A stretch of DNA of 64,000 nt, from positions 410,349,464-410,413,463 of the forward strand of contig OZ024741.1 of assembly GCA_964016885.1 (NCBI GenBank), in the 5' to 3' direction. Below, piece after piece: positions 39,801 through 53,216 of this stretch; the stretch's first letter is position 1, and each line of letters begins with the position of its first letter. The position numbers were made by a program, and so were the translations under genes. Source of the stretch: Eledone cirrhosa (lineage: Eukaryota > Mollusca > Cephalopoda > Octopoda > Eledonidae). The notes below the pieces were generated by a model that was not told the DNA's origin, made no database searches, and saw nothing but the letters and a program-made list of their open reading frames with translations.

Positions 39801-42800
39801 TTTCTAATGAAAGACACTGTCTATGTTGTTTAACCCTTCCATTACCATATTTCTAATGAAAGACATTGTCTATCTTGTTTAACCCTTTCATTACCATATT
39901 TCTCATGACTCTGTCTATGTTGTTTAACCCTTTCATTACCAAATTTCTAATGAAAGACACTGTCTATGTCTTTAACCCTTCCATTACCATATTTTTAATC
40001 TAAGACACTGTCTATGTTTTTTAACCCTTCCATTACCATACCTCTAATGTAAAACACTGTCTATGTTGTTTGACCCTTCCATTACCATATTTCTAATGAA
40101 AGACATTGTCTATCTTGTTTAACCTTTTCATTACCATATTTCTCATGACTCTGTCTATGTTGTTTAACCCTTTCATTACCATATTTATAATGTAAGACAC
40201 TGTCTATGTTGTTTAACCCTTTCACTACCATATTTCTAATGTAAGACCGTGTCTATGTTGTTTAACCCTTTCATTACCATATTTCTAATGAAAGACACTG
40301 TCTATGTTGTTTAACCCTTCCATTACCACATTTCTAATGTAAGAAACTGTCTATGTCGTTTAACCCTTCCATTACCACATTTCTAATGTAAGAAATTGTC
40401 TATGTTGTTTAACCTTTTCATTACCATATTTCTAATGAAAGACATTGTCTATCTTGTTTAACCCTTTCATTACCATATTTCTCATGACTCTGTCTATGTT
40501 GGTTAACCCTTTCATTACCATATTTCTAATGTAAGACACTGTCTATGTTGTTTAACCCTTTCATTACCATATTTCTAATGAAAGACACTGTCTATGTTGT
40601 TTAACCCTTCCATTACCATATTTCTAATGAAAGACATTGTCTATCTTGTTTAACCCTTTCATTACCATATTTCTCATGACTCTGTCTATGTTGGTTAACC
40701 CTTTCATTACCATATTTCTAATGTAAGACACTGTCTATGTAGTTTAAACCCTATTACTACCATATTTCTAATGTAAGACACTGTCTATGTTGTATAACCC
40801 TTTCTCTACCATATTTCTAATATAAGAGACTGTCTATGTTGTTTAACCCTTTCATTACCATATTTCTAATGTAAGACACTGTCTATGTTGTTTAACAGTT
40901 TCATTACCATATTTCTTATGTAAGACTCTGTCTATGTTGTTTAACCCTTCCATTACCATATTTCTAATGTAAGACACTGTCTATGTTGTTTAACCCTTTC
41001 ATTGCCATATTTCTAATGTAAGACACTGTCTATGTTGTTTAACCCTTCCATTACCATATTTCTGATGTAAGACAGTGTCTATGTTGTTTAACCCTTCCAT
41101 TACCATATTTCTAATGTAAGACACTGTCTATATTGTTTAACCCTTTCATTACCATATTTCTAATGAAAGACACTGTCTAAGTTGTTTAACCCTTTCATTA
41201 CCATATTTCTAATGAAAGACACTGTCTATGTTGTTTAACCCTTTCATTACCATATTTTCTATGTAAACACTGTCTATGTTGTTTAACCCTTTCATTACCA
41301 TATTTCTAATGTAAGAGACTGTCTATGTTGTTTAACCCTTTCATTACCATATTTCTAATGTAAGAGACTCTCTATCTTGTTTAACCCTTTCATTACCAAA
41401 TTTCTAATGAAAGACACTGTCTATGTCTTTAACCCTTCCATTACCATATTTTTAATCTAAGACACTGTCTATGTTTTTTAACCCTTCCATTACCATACTT
41501 CTAATGTAAGACACTGTCTATGTTGTTTGACCCTTCCATTACCATATTTCTAATGAAAGACATTGTCTATCTTGTTTACCCTTTTCATTACCATATTTCT
41601 CATGACTCTGTCTATGTTGTTTAACCATTCCATTACCACATTTCTAATGTAAGAAACTGTCTATGTTGTTTAACCCTTTCATTACCATATTTCTAATGAA
41701 AGACACTGTCTATGTTGTTTAACCCTTCCATTACCATATTTCTAATGAAAGACATTGTCTATCTTGTTTAACCCTTTCATTACCATATTTCTCATGACTC
41801 TGTCTATGTTGGTTAACCCTTTCATTACCATATTTCTAATGTAAGACACTGTCTATGTAGTTTAAACCCTATTACTACCATATTTCTAATGTAAGACACT
41901 GTCTATGTTGTATAACCCTTTCTCTACCATATTTCTAATATAAGAGACTGTCTATGTTGTTTAACCCTTCCATTACCATATTTCTAATGTAAGACACTGT
42001 CTATGTTGTTTAACCCTTTCATTACCATATTTCTAATGTAAGACACTGTCTATGTTGTTTAACCCTTCCATTACCATATTTCTTATGTAAGACACTGTCT
42101 ATGTTGTTTAACCCTTCCATTACCACATTTCTAATGTAAGACACTGTCTATGTTGTTTAACACTTTCATTACCATATTTCTAATGTAAGACACCGTCTAT
42201 ATTGTTTAACCCTTTCATGACCATAATTCTAATGAAAGACACTGTCTATGTCTTTAAAGCTTCCATTACCATATTTTTAATCTAAGACACTGTCTATGTT
42301 TTTTAACTCTTCCTTTACCATACTTCTAATGTAAGACACTGTCTATGTTGTTTAACCCTTCCATTACCATGTTTCTAATGAAAGACATTGTCAATCTTGT
42401 TTAACCATTTCATTACCATATTTCTCATGACTCTGTCTATGTTGTTTAATCCTTCCATTACCATATTTCTAATGTAAGACACTGTCTATGTTGTTTAACC
42501 CTTTCATTACCATATTTCTAATGAAAGACACTGTCTATGTTGTTTAACCCTTTCATTAACATATTTTCTATGTAAACACTGTCTATGTTGTTTAACCCTT
42601 TCATTACCATATTTCTAATGTAAGAGACTGTCTATGTTGTTTAACCCTTTCATTACCATATTTCTCATGACTCTGTCTATGTTGGTTAACCCTTTCATTA
42701 CCATATTTCTAATGTAAGACACTGTCTATGTAGTTTAAACCCTATTACTACCATATTTCTAATGTAAGACTCTGTCTATGTTGTTTAACCCTTCCATTAC

Positions 42801-43042
42801 CATATTTCTAATGTAAGACACTGTCTATGTTGTTTAACACTTTCATTACCATATTTCTAATGTAAGACACCGTCTATATTGTTTAACCCTTTCATTACTA
42901 TATTTCTAATGTAAGACACTGTCTATGTTGTTTAACCCTTTCATTACCATATTTCTAATGTAAGATACTGTCTATGTTGTTTAACCCTTCATTACCATAT
43001 TTTCTATGTAAACACTGTCAATGTTGTTTAACCCTTTCATTA
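36181..43042 (+). repeat. 6.86-kb tandem duplication, copy 1
   Basis: It abuts copy 2 (43043-49930). Markers at shift 6,862 bp include TCATCACCAC (36269 and 43131), GTTAAACCC (36499 and 43361) and TGTTGTTCAACCC (36691 and 43553). From about 38.16 to 38.74 kb the shift is 6,958 bp. From 38.98 kb on it is 6,860 bp, for example TTACACCTTG (39300 and 46160), ACTGCTATG (39719 and 46579), AACAGTTTC (40894 and 47754) and TCAATCTTG (42391 and 49251). A private change AAAGCTTCC occurs at about 42256. Confidence 0.93.
38188..38427 (+). repeat. Five-unit variant cassette, 240 bp (exemplar)
   Basis: Five distinct variants occur in fixed order. A 48-bp unit has TATGTCTTTAACC and ends TTTTTAAT. A 49-bp unit has TGTTTTTTAACTCTTCC. 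A 49-bp unit ends in the GTTTCTAAT form. A 49-bp GACATTGTCTATCTTG unit follows, and then the 45-bp CATGACTCTG unit. The lengths 48+49+49+49+45 add to 240 and match the coordinates. Close relatives of this order occur repeatedly, for example near 12.55, 28.2, 31.9, 45.2, 56.4, 59.4 and 60.8 kb. It is a recognisable building block of the higher-order structure. Confidence 0.85.
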
Positions 43043-46000
43043 CCATATTTCTAATGAAAGACATTGTCTATCTTGTTTAACCCTTTCATTACCATATTTC
43101 TCATGACTCTGTCTATGTTTTTTAACCCTTTCATCACCACATTTATAATGTAAGACACTGTCTATGTTATTTAAACCTTTCACTACCATATTTCTAATGT
43201 AAGACAGTGTCTATGTTGTTTAACCCTTTCATTACCATATTTCTAATGAAAGACACTGTCTATGTTGTTTAACCCTTCCATTACCACTATTCTAATGTAA
43301 GAAACTGTCTATGTTGTTTAACCCTTTCATTACCATATTTCTCATGACTCTGTCTATGTTGTTAAACCCTTCCATTACCATATTTCTAATGTAAGACACT
43401 GTCTATGTTGTTTAACCCTTTCATTACCATATTTCTAATGTAAGACACTGTCTATGTTGTTTAACCCTTCCATTACCATATTTCTAATGTAAGACACCGT
43501 CTATATTTTTTAACCCTTTCATTACCATATTTCTAATGTAAGACACTGTCTATGTTGTTCAACCCTTTCATTATCATATTTCTAATGTAAGATACTGTCT
43601 ATGTTGTTTAAACCTTCATTACCATATTTTCTATGTAAACACTGTCTATGTTGTTTAACCCTTTCATTACCATATTTCTAATGTAAGAGACTGTCTATGT
43701 TGTTTAACTCTTCCTTTACCATACTTCTAATGTAAGACACTGTCTATGTTGATTAACCCTTCCATTACCATGTTTCTAATGAAAGACATTGTCTATCTTG
43801 TTTAACCATTTCATTACCATATTTCTCATGACTCTGTCTATGTTGTTTAACCCTTCCATTACCATATTTCTAATGTAAGACACTGTCTATGTTGTTTAAC
43901 CCTTTCATTACCATAATTCTAATGAAAGACACTGTCTATGTCTTTAACCCTTCCATTACCATATTTTTAATCTAAGACACTGTCTATGTTTTTTAACTCT
44001 TCCTTTACCATACTTCTAATGTAAGACACTGTCTATGTTGTTTAACCCTTCCATTACCATATTTCTAATGAAAGACATTGTCTATCTTGTTTAACCCCTT
44101 CACTACCATATTTCTAATGTAAGACACTGTCTATGTTGTTTAACCCTTTCATTACCATATTTCTAATGTAAGACTCTGTCTATGTTGTTTAACCCTTTCA
44201 TTACCATATTTCTAACGTAAGACACTGTCTATGTTGTTTAACCCTTTCATTACCATATTTCTAATGTAAGACTCTGTCTATGTTGTTTAACACTTCCATT
44301 ACCGTATTTCTAATGCACGACACTGTCTATATTGTTTAACCCTTTCATTACCATATTTCTAATGTAAGACACTGTCTATGTTGTTTAACCCTTTCATTAC
44401 CATATTTCTAATGTAAGATACTGTCTATGTTGTTTAACACCTTCATTACCATATTTTCTATGTAAGACACTGTCTATGTTGTTTAATCCTTTCACTACCA
44501 TATTTCTAATGTAAGAGACTGTCTATGTTGTTTAACCCTTTCATTACCATATTTCTAATGTAAGACACTGTCTATGTTGTTTAACCCTTTCATTACCATA
44601 TTTCTAATGTAAGACACTGTCTATATTGTTTAACCCTTTCACTACCATATTTCTAATGTAAGACACTGTCTATGTTGTTTAACCCTTTCATTACCATATT
44701 TCTAATGTAAGACTCTGTCTATGTTGTTTAACCCTTTCATTACCATATTTCTAACGTAAGACACTGTCTATGTTGTTTAACCCTTTCATTACCATATTTC
44801 TAATGTAAGACTCTGTCTATGTTGTTTAACCCTTCCATTACCATATTTCTAATGTAAGACACTGTCTATGTTGTTTAACCCTTTCATTACCATATTTCTA
44901 ATGTAAGATACCGTCTATATTGTTTAACCCTTTCATTACCATATTTCTAATGTAAGACACTCTCTATGTTGTTTAACCCTTTCATTACCATATTTCTAGT
45001 GTAAGATACTGTCTATGTTGTTTAACCCTTCATTACCATATTTTCTATGTAAACACTGTCTATGTTGTTTAACCCTTTCATTACCATATTTCTAATGTAA
45101 GAGACTGTCTATGTTGTTTAACCCTTTCATTACCATAATTCTAATGAAAGACACTGTCTATGTCTTTAACCCTTCCATTACCATATTTTTAATCTAAGAC
45201 ACTGTCTATGTTTTTTAACTCTTCCTTTACCATACTTCTAATGTAAGACACTGTCTATGTTGTTTAACCCTTCCATTACCATGTTTCTAATGAAAGACAT
45301 TGTCTATCTTGTTTAACCCTTTCATTACCATATTTCTCATGACTCTGTCTATGTTGTTTAAACCGTTCATCACCACATTTATAATGTAAGACACTGTCTA
45401 TGTTATTTAACCCTTTCACTACCATATTTTTAATGTAAGACAGTGTCTATGTTGTTTAACCCTTTCATTACCATATTTCTAATGAAAGACACTGTCTATG
45501 TTGTTTAACCCTTCCATTACCATATTTCTAATGAAAGACATTGTCTATCTTGTTTAACCCTTTCATTACCATATTTCTCATGACTCTGTCTATGTTGTTT
45601 AACCCTTCCGTTACCATATTTCTAATGTAAGACACTGTCTATGTTGTTTAACCCTTTCATTACCATATTTCTAATGTAAGACACTGTCTATGTTGTTTAA
45701 CATTCCATTACCATATTTTTTATGTAAGACACTGTCTATGTTGTTTAACACTTCCATTACCATATTTCTTATGTAAGACACTGTCTATGTTGTTTAACCC
45801 TTCCATTACCATATTTCTAATGAAAGACACTGTCTATGTTGTTTAACTCTTTCATTGCGATATTTGTAATGTAAGACACTGTCTATGTTGTTTAACCCTT
45901 TCATTACCATATTTCTAATGTAAGACACTGTCTATGTTGTTTAACCTTTTTCACTACCATCTTTAATACTTTCATTACCATATTTCTTATGTAAGACACT

Positions 46001-49000
46001 CTCTATGTTGTTTAACCCTTTCATTACCTTAATTATAATGTAAGACACCGTCTATGTTGTTTAACCTTTTCACTACCATCTTTAACACTTTCATTACCAT
46101 ATTTCTTATGTAAGACACTCTCTATGTTGTTTAACCCTTTCATTACCATATTTCTAATGTTACACCTTGTCTATGTTGTTTAACCCTTTCATTACCTTAT
46201 TTATAATGTAAGACACCGTCTATGTTGTTTAACCTTTTCACTACCATCTTTAACACTTTCATTACCATATTTCTTATGTAAGACACTGTCTATGTTGTTT
46301 AATCCTTTCATTACCATATTTCTAATGTAAGACACTGTCTATGTTGTTTAACCCTTTCATTACCATATTTCTAATGTAAGACTCTGTCTATGTTGTTTAA
46401 CCCTTTCATTACCGTATTTCTAATGAAAGACACTGTCTATGTTGTTTAACCCTTTCATTACCATATTTCTAATGTAAGACTCTGTCTATGTTGTTTAACC
46501 CTTCCATTACCATATTTCTAATGTAAGACACTGTCTATGTTGTTTAACCCTTTCATTACCATATTTCTAATGAAAGACACTGCTATGTTGTTTAACCCTT
46601 CCATTACTATATTTCTAATGTAAGACACTGTCTATGTTCTTTAACCCTTTCATTACCATATTTCTAATGAAAGACACTGTCTATGTTGTTTAACCCTTCC
46701 ATTACCATATTTCTAATGAAAGACATTGTCTATCTTGTTTAACCCTTTCATTACCATATTTCTCATGACTCTGTCTATGTTGTTTAACCCTTTCATTACC
46801 AAATTTCTAATGAAAGACACTGTCTATGTCTTTAACCCTTCCATTACCATATTTTTAATCTAAGACACTGTCTATGTTTTTTAACCCTTCCATTACCATA
46901 CCTCTAATGTAAAACACTGTCTATGTTGTTTGACCCTTCCATTACCATATTTCTAATGAAAGACATTGTCTATCTTGTTTAACCTTTTCATTACCATATT
47001 TCTCATGACTCTGTCTATGTTGTTTAACCCTTTCATTACCATATTTATAATGTAAGACACTGTCTATGTTGTTTAACCCTTTCACTACCATATTTCTAAT
47101 GTAAGACCGTGTCTATGTTGTTTAACCCTTTCATTACCATATTTCTAATGAAAGACACTGTCTATGTTGTTTAACCCTTCCATTACCACATTTCTAATGT
47201 AAGAAACTGTCTATGTCGTTTAACCCTTCCATTACCACATTTCTAATGTAAGAAATTGTCTATGTTGTTTAACCTTTTCATTACCATATTTCTAATGAAA
47301 GACATTGTCTATCTTGTTTAACCCTTTCATTACCATATTTCTCATGACTCTGTCTATGTTGGTTAACCCTTTCATTACCATATTTCTAATGTAAGACACT
47401 GTCTATGTTGTTTAACCCTTTCATTACCATATTTCTAATGAAAGACACTGTCTATGTTGTTTAACCCTTCCATTACCATATTTCTAATGAAAGACATTGT
47501 CTATCTTGTTTAACCCTTTCATTACCATATTTCTCATGACTCTGTCTATGTTGGTTAACCCTTTCATTACCATATTTCTAATGTAAGACACTGTCTATGT
47601 AGTTTAAACCCTATTACTACCATATTTCTAATGTAAGACACTGTCTATGTTGTATAACCCTTTCTCTACCATATTTCTAATATAAGAGACTGTCTATGTT
47701 GTTTAACCCTTTCATTACCATATTTCTAATGTAAGACACTGTCTATGTTGTTTAACAGTTTCATTACCATATTTCTTATGTAAGACTCTGTCTATGTTGT
47801 TTAACCCTTCCATTACCATATTTCTAATGTAAGACACTGTCTATGTTGTTTAACCCTTTCATTGCCATATTTCTAATGTAAGACACTGTCTATGTTGTTT
47901 AACCCTTCCATTACCATATTTCTGATGTAAGACAGTGTCTATGTTGTTTAACCCTTCCATTACCATATTTCTAATGTAAGACACTGTCTATATTGTTTAA
48001 CCCTTTCATTACCATATTTCTAATGAAAGACACTGTCTAAGTTGTTTAACCCTTTCATTACCATATTTCTAATGAAAGACACTGTCTATGTTGTTTAACC
48101 CTTTCATTACCATATTTTCTATGTAAACACTGTCTATGTTGTTTAACCCTTTCATTACCATATTTCTAATGTAAGAGACTGTCTATGTTGTTTAACCCTT
48201 TCATTACCATATTTCTAATGTAAGAGACTCTCTATCTTGTTTAACCCTTTCATTACCAAATTTCTAATGAAAGACACTGTCTATGTCTTTAACCCTTCCA
48301 TTACCATATTTTTAATCTAAGACACTGTCTATGTTTTTTAACCCTTCCATTACCATACTTCTAATGTAAGACACTGTCTATGTTGTTTGACCCTTCCATT
48401 ACCATATTTCTAATGAAAGACATTGTCTATCTTGTTTACCCTTTTCATTACCATATTTCTCATGACTCTGTCTATGTTGTTTAACCATTCCATTACCACA
48501 TTTCTAATGTAAGAAACTGTCTATGTTGTTTAACCCTTTCATTACCATATTTCTAATGAAAGACACTGTCTATGTTGTTTAACCCTTCCATTACCATATT
48601 TCTAATGAAAGACATTGTCTATCTTGTTTAACCCTTTCATTACCATATTTCTCATGACTCTGTCTATGTTGGTTAACCCTTTCATTACCATATTTCTAAT
48701 GTAAGACACTGTCTATGTAGTTTAAACCCTATTACTACCATATTTCTAATGTAAGACACTGTCTATGTTGTATAACCCTTTCTCTACCATATTTCTAATA
48801 TAAGAGACTGTCTATGTTGTTTAACCCTTCCATTACCATATTTCTAATGTAAGACACTGTCTATGTTGTTTAACCCTTTCATTACCATATTTCTAATGTA
48901 AGACACTGTCTATGTTGTTTAACCCTTCCATTACCATATTTCTTATGTAAGACACTGTCTATGTTGTTTAACCCTTCCATTACCACATTTCTAATGTAAG

Positions 49001-49930
49001 ACACTGTCTATGTTGTTTAACACTTTCATTACCATATTTCTAATGTAAGACACCGTCTATATTGTTTAACCCTTTCATGACCATAATTCTAATGAAAGAC
49101 ACTGTCTATGTCTTTAACCCTTCCATTACCATATTTTTAATCTAAGACACTGTCTATGTTTTTTAACTCTTCCTTTACCATACTTCTAATGTAAGACACT
49201 GTCTATGTTGTTTAACCCTTCCATTACCATGTTTCTAATGAAAGACATTGTCAATCTTGTTTAACCATTTCATTACCATATTTCTCATGACTCTGTCTAT
49301 GTTGTTTAATCCTTCCATTACCATATTTCTAATGTAAGACACTGTCTATGTTGTTTAACCCTTTCATTACCATATTTCTAATGAAAGACACTGTCTATGT
49401 TGTTTAACCCTTTCATTAACATATTTTCTATGTAAACACTGTCTATGTTGTTTAACCCTTTCATTACCATATTTCTAATGTAAGAGACTGTCTATGTTGT
49501 TTAACCCTTTCATTACCATATTTCTCATGACTCTGTCTATGTTGGTTAACCCTTTCATTACCATATTTCTAATGTAAGACACTGTCTATGTAGTTTAAAC
49601 CCTATTACTACCATATTTCTAATGTAAGACTCTGTCTATGTTGTTTAACCCTTCCATTACCATATTTCTAATGTAAGACACTGTCTATGTTGTTTAACAC
49701 TTTCATTACCATATTTCTAATGTAAGACACCGTCTATATTGTTTAACCCTTTCATTACTATATTTCTAATGTAAGACACTGTCTATGTTGTTTAACCCTT
49801 TCATTACCATATTTCTAATGTAAGATACTGTCTATGTTGTTTAACCCTTCATTACCATATTTTCTATGTAAACACTGTCAATGTTGTTTAACCCTTTCAT
49901 TACCATATTTCTAATGAAAGACATTGTCTA
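43043..49930 (+). repeat. 6.86-kb tandem duplication, copy 2
   Basis: Directly follows copy 1. It has two extra units (about 96 bp, near 44.95-45.06 kb, including TTCTAGTGTAAGATACTG) and lacks two units (98 bp) present in copy 1 at about 38.83-38.93 kb. Net length therefore stays almost unchanged. Homology ends at about 49930, where GACATTGTCTA is followed by TGTCTTTAACC instead of TCTTGTTTAACC. That chimeric unit marks the exchange point. Confidence 0.93.
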
Positions 49931-49965
49931 TGTCTTTAACCCTTCCATTACCATATTTTTAATCT

Positions 49966-52900
49966 AAGACACTGTCTATGTTGTTTAACCCTTTCATTAC
50001 CATATTTCTAATGAAAGACACTGTCTATGTTGTTTAACCCTTCCATTACCATATTTCTAATGAAAGACATTGTCTATCTTGTTTAACCCTTTCATTACCA
50101 TATTTCTCATGACTCTGTCTATGTTGGTTAACCCTTTCATTACCATATTTCTAATGTAAGACACTGTCTATGTAGTTTAAACCCTATTACTACCATATTT
50201 CTAATGTAAGACACTGTCTATGTTGTATAACCCTTTCTCTACCATATTTCTAATATAAGAGACTGTCTATGTTGTTTAACCCTTCCATTACCATATTTCT
50301 AATGTAAGACACTGTCTATGTTGTTTAACCCTTTCATTACCATATTTCTAATGTAAGACACTGTCTATGTTGTTTAACACTTTCATTACCATATTTCTAA
50401 TGTAAGAGACTGTCTATGTTGTTTAACCCTTTCATTACCATATTTCTAATGTAAGACACTGTCTATGTTGTTTAACAGTTTCATTACCATATTTCTTATG
50501 TAAGACTCTGTCTATGTTGTTTAACACTTCCATTACCATATTTCTAATGTAAGACACTGTCTATGTTGTTTAACCCTTTCATTGCCATATTTCTAATGTA
50601 AGACACTGTCTATGTTGTTTAACCCTTCCATTACCATATTTCTGATGTAAGACAGTGTCTATGTTGTTTAACCCTTCCATTACCATATTTCTAATGTAAG
50701 ACACTGTCTATATTGTTTAACCCTTTCATTACCATATTTCTAATGAAAGACACTGTCTAAGTTGTTTAACCCTTTCATTACCATATTTCTAATGAAAGAC
50801 ACTGTCTATGTTGTTTAACCCTTTCATTACCATATTTTCTATGTAAACACTGTCTATGTTGTTTAACCCTTTCATTACCATATTTCTAATGTAAGAGACT
50901 GTCTATGTTGTTTAACCCTTTCATTACCATATTTCTAATGTAAGAGACTCTCTATCTTGTTTAACCCTTTCATTACCAAATTTCTAATGAAAGACACTGT
51001 CTATGTCTTTAACCCTTCCATTACCATATTTTTAATCTAAGACACTGTCTATGTTTTTTAACCCTTCCATTACCATACTTCTAATGTAAGACACTGTCTA
51101 TGTTGTTTGACCCTTCCATTACCATATTTCTAATGAAAGACATTGTCTATCTTGTTTACCCTTTTCATTACCATATTTCTCATGACTCTGTCTATGTTGT
51201 TTAACCATTCCATTACCACATTTCTAATGTAAGAAACTGTCTATGTTGTTTAACCCTTTCATTACCATATTTCTAATGAAAGACACTGTCTATGTTGTTT
51301 AACCCTTCCATTACCATATTTCTAATGAAAGACATTGTCTATCTTGTTTAACCCTTTCATTACCATATTTCTCATGACTCTGTCTATGTTGGTTAACCCT
51401 TTCATTACCATATTTCTAATGTAAGACACTGTCTATGTAGTTTAAACCCTATTACTACCATATTTCTAATGTAAGACACTGTCTATGTTGTATAACCCTT
51501 TCTCTACCATATTTCTAATATAAGAGACTGTCTATGTTGTTTAACCCTTCCATTACCATATTTCTAATGTAAGACACTGTCTATGTTGTTTAACCCTTTC
51601 ATTACCATATTTCTAATGTAAGACACTGTCTATGTTGTTTAACCCTTCCATTACCATATTTCTTATGTAAGACACTGTCTATGTTGTTTAACCCTTCCAT
51701 TACCACATTTCTAATGTAAGACACTGTCTATGTTGTTTAACACTTTCATTACCATATTTCTAATGTAAGACACCGTCTATATTGTTTAACCCTTTCATGA
51801 CCATAATTCTAATGAAAGACACTGTCTATGTCTTTAACCCTTCCATTACCATATTTTTAATCTAAGACACTGTCTATGTTTTTTAACTCTTCCTTTACCA
51901 TACTTCTAATGTAAGACACTGTCTATGTTGTTTAACCCTTCCATTACCATGTTTCTAATGAAAGACATTGTCTATCTTGTTTAACCATTTCATTACCATA
52001 TTTCTCATGACTCTGTCTATGTTGTTTAACCCTTCCATTACCATATTTCTAATGTAAGACACTGTCTATGTTGTTTAACCCTTTCATTACCATATTTCTA
52101 ATGAAAGACACTGTCTATGTTGTTTAACCCTTTCATTAACATATTTTCTATGTAAACACTGTCTATGTTGTTTAACCCTTTCATTACCATATTTCTAATG
52201 TAAGAGACTGTCTATGTTGTTTAACCCTTTCATTACCATATTTCTCATGACTCTGTCTATGTTGGTTAACCCTTTCATTACCATATTTCTAATGTAAGAC
52301 ACTGTCTATGTAGTTTAAACCCTATTACTACCATATTTCTAATGTAAGACTCTGTCTATGTTGTTTAACCCTTCCATTACCATATTTCTAATGTAAGACA
52401 CTGTCTATGTTGTTTAACACTTTCATTACCATATTTCTAATGTAAGACACCGTCTATATTGTTTAACCCTTTCATTACTATATTTCTAATGTAAGACACT
52501 GTCTATGTTGTTTAACCCTTTCATTACCATATTTCTAATGTAAGATACTGTCTATGTTGTTTAACCCTTCATTACCATATTTTCTATGTAAACACTGTCA
52601 ATGTTGTTTAACCCTTTCATTACCATATTTCTAATGAAAGACACTGTCTATGTCTTTAACCCTTCCATTACCATATTTTTAATCTAAGACACTGTCTATG
52701 TTTTTTAACCCTTCCATTACCATACCTCTAATGTAAAACACTGTCTATGTTGTTTGACCCTTCCATTACCATATTTCTAATGAAAGACATTGTCTATCTT
52801 GTTTAACCTTTTCATTACCATATTTCTCATGACTCTGTCTATGTTGTTTAACCCTTTCATTACCATATTTATAATGTAAGACACTGTCTATGTTGTTTAA

Positions 52901-53216
52901 CCCTTTCACTACCATATTTCTAATGTAAGACCGTGTCTATGTTGTTTAACCCTTTCATTACCATATTTCTAATGAAAGACACTGTCTATGTTGTTTAACC
53001 CTTCCATTACCACATTTCTAATGTAAGAAACTGTCTATGTCGTTTAACCCTTCCATTACCACATTTCTAATGTAAGAAATTGTCTATGTTGTTTAACCTT
53101 TTCATTACCATATTTCTAATGAAAGACATTGTCTATCTTGTTTAACCCTTTCATTACCATATTTCTCATGACTCTGTCTATGTTGGTTAACCCTTTCATT
53201 ACCATATTTCTAATGT
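49966..53216 (+). repeat. 3,251-bp tandem repeat, copy 1
   Basis: Markers match the following copy at exactly 3,251 bp: TGTATAACCC (50224 and 53475; 51489 and 54740), ATTAACATATTTTC (52135 and 55386) and AACACTGTCAATG (52591 and 55842). Its inner part (about 50.68-52.63 kb) also repeats 47.96-49.91 kb at +2,720 bp. The last 0.55 kb (ACCTCTAATGTAAAACACTG unit onward) derives from sequence like 40.0 and 46.9 kb. Confidence 0.92.

Noticed and set aside
42257..42262. AAGCTT created in one unit of the TGTCTTTAACC class
   Set aside because: A private point change. The duplicate at 49117 has the usual ACCCTTCC, so it has no structural meaning beyond being a marker.
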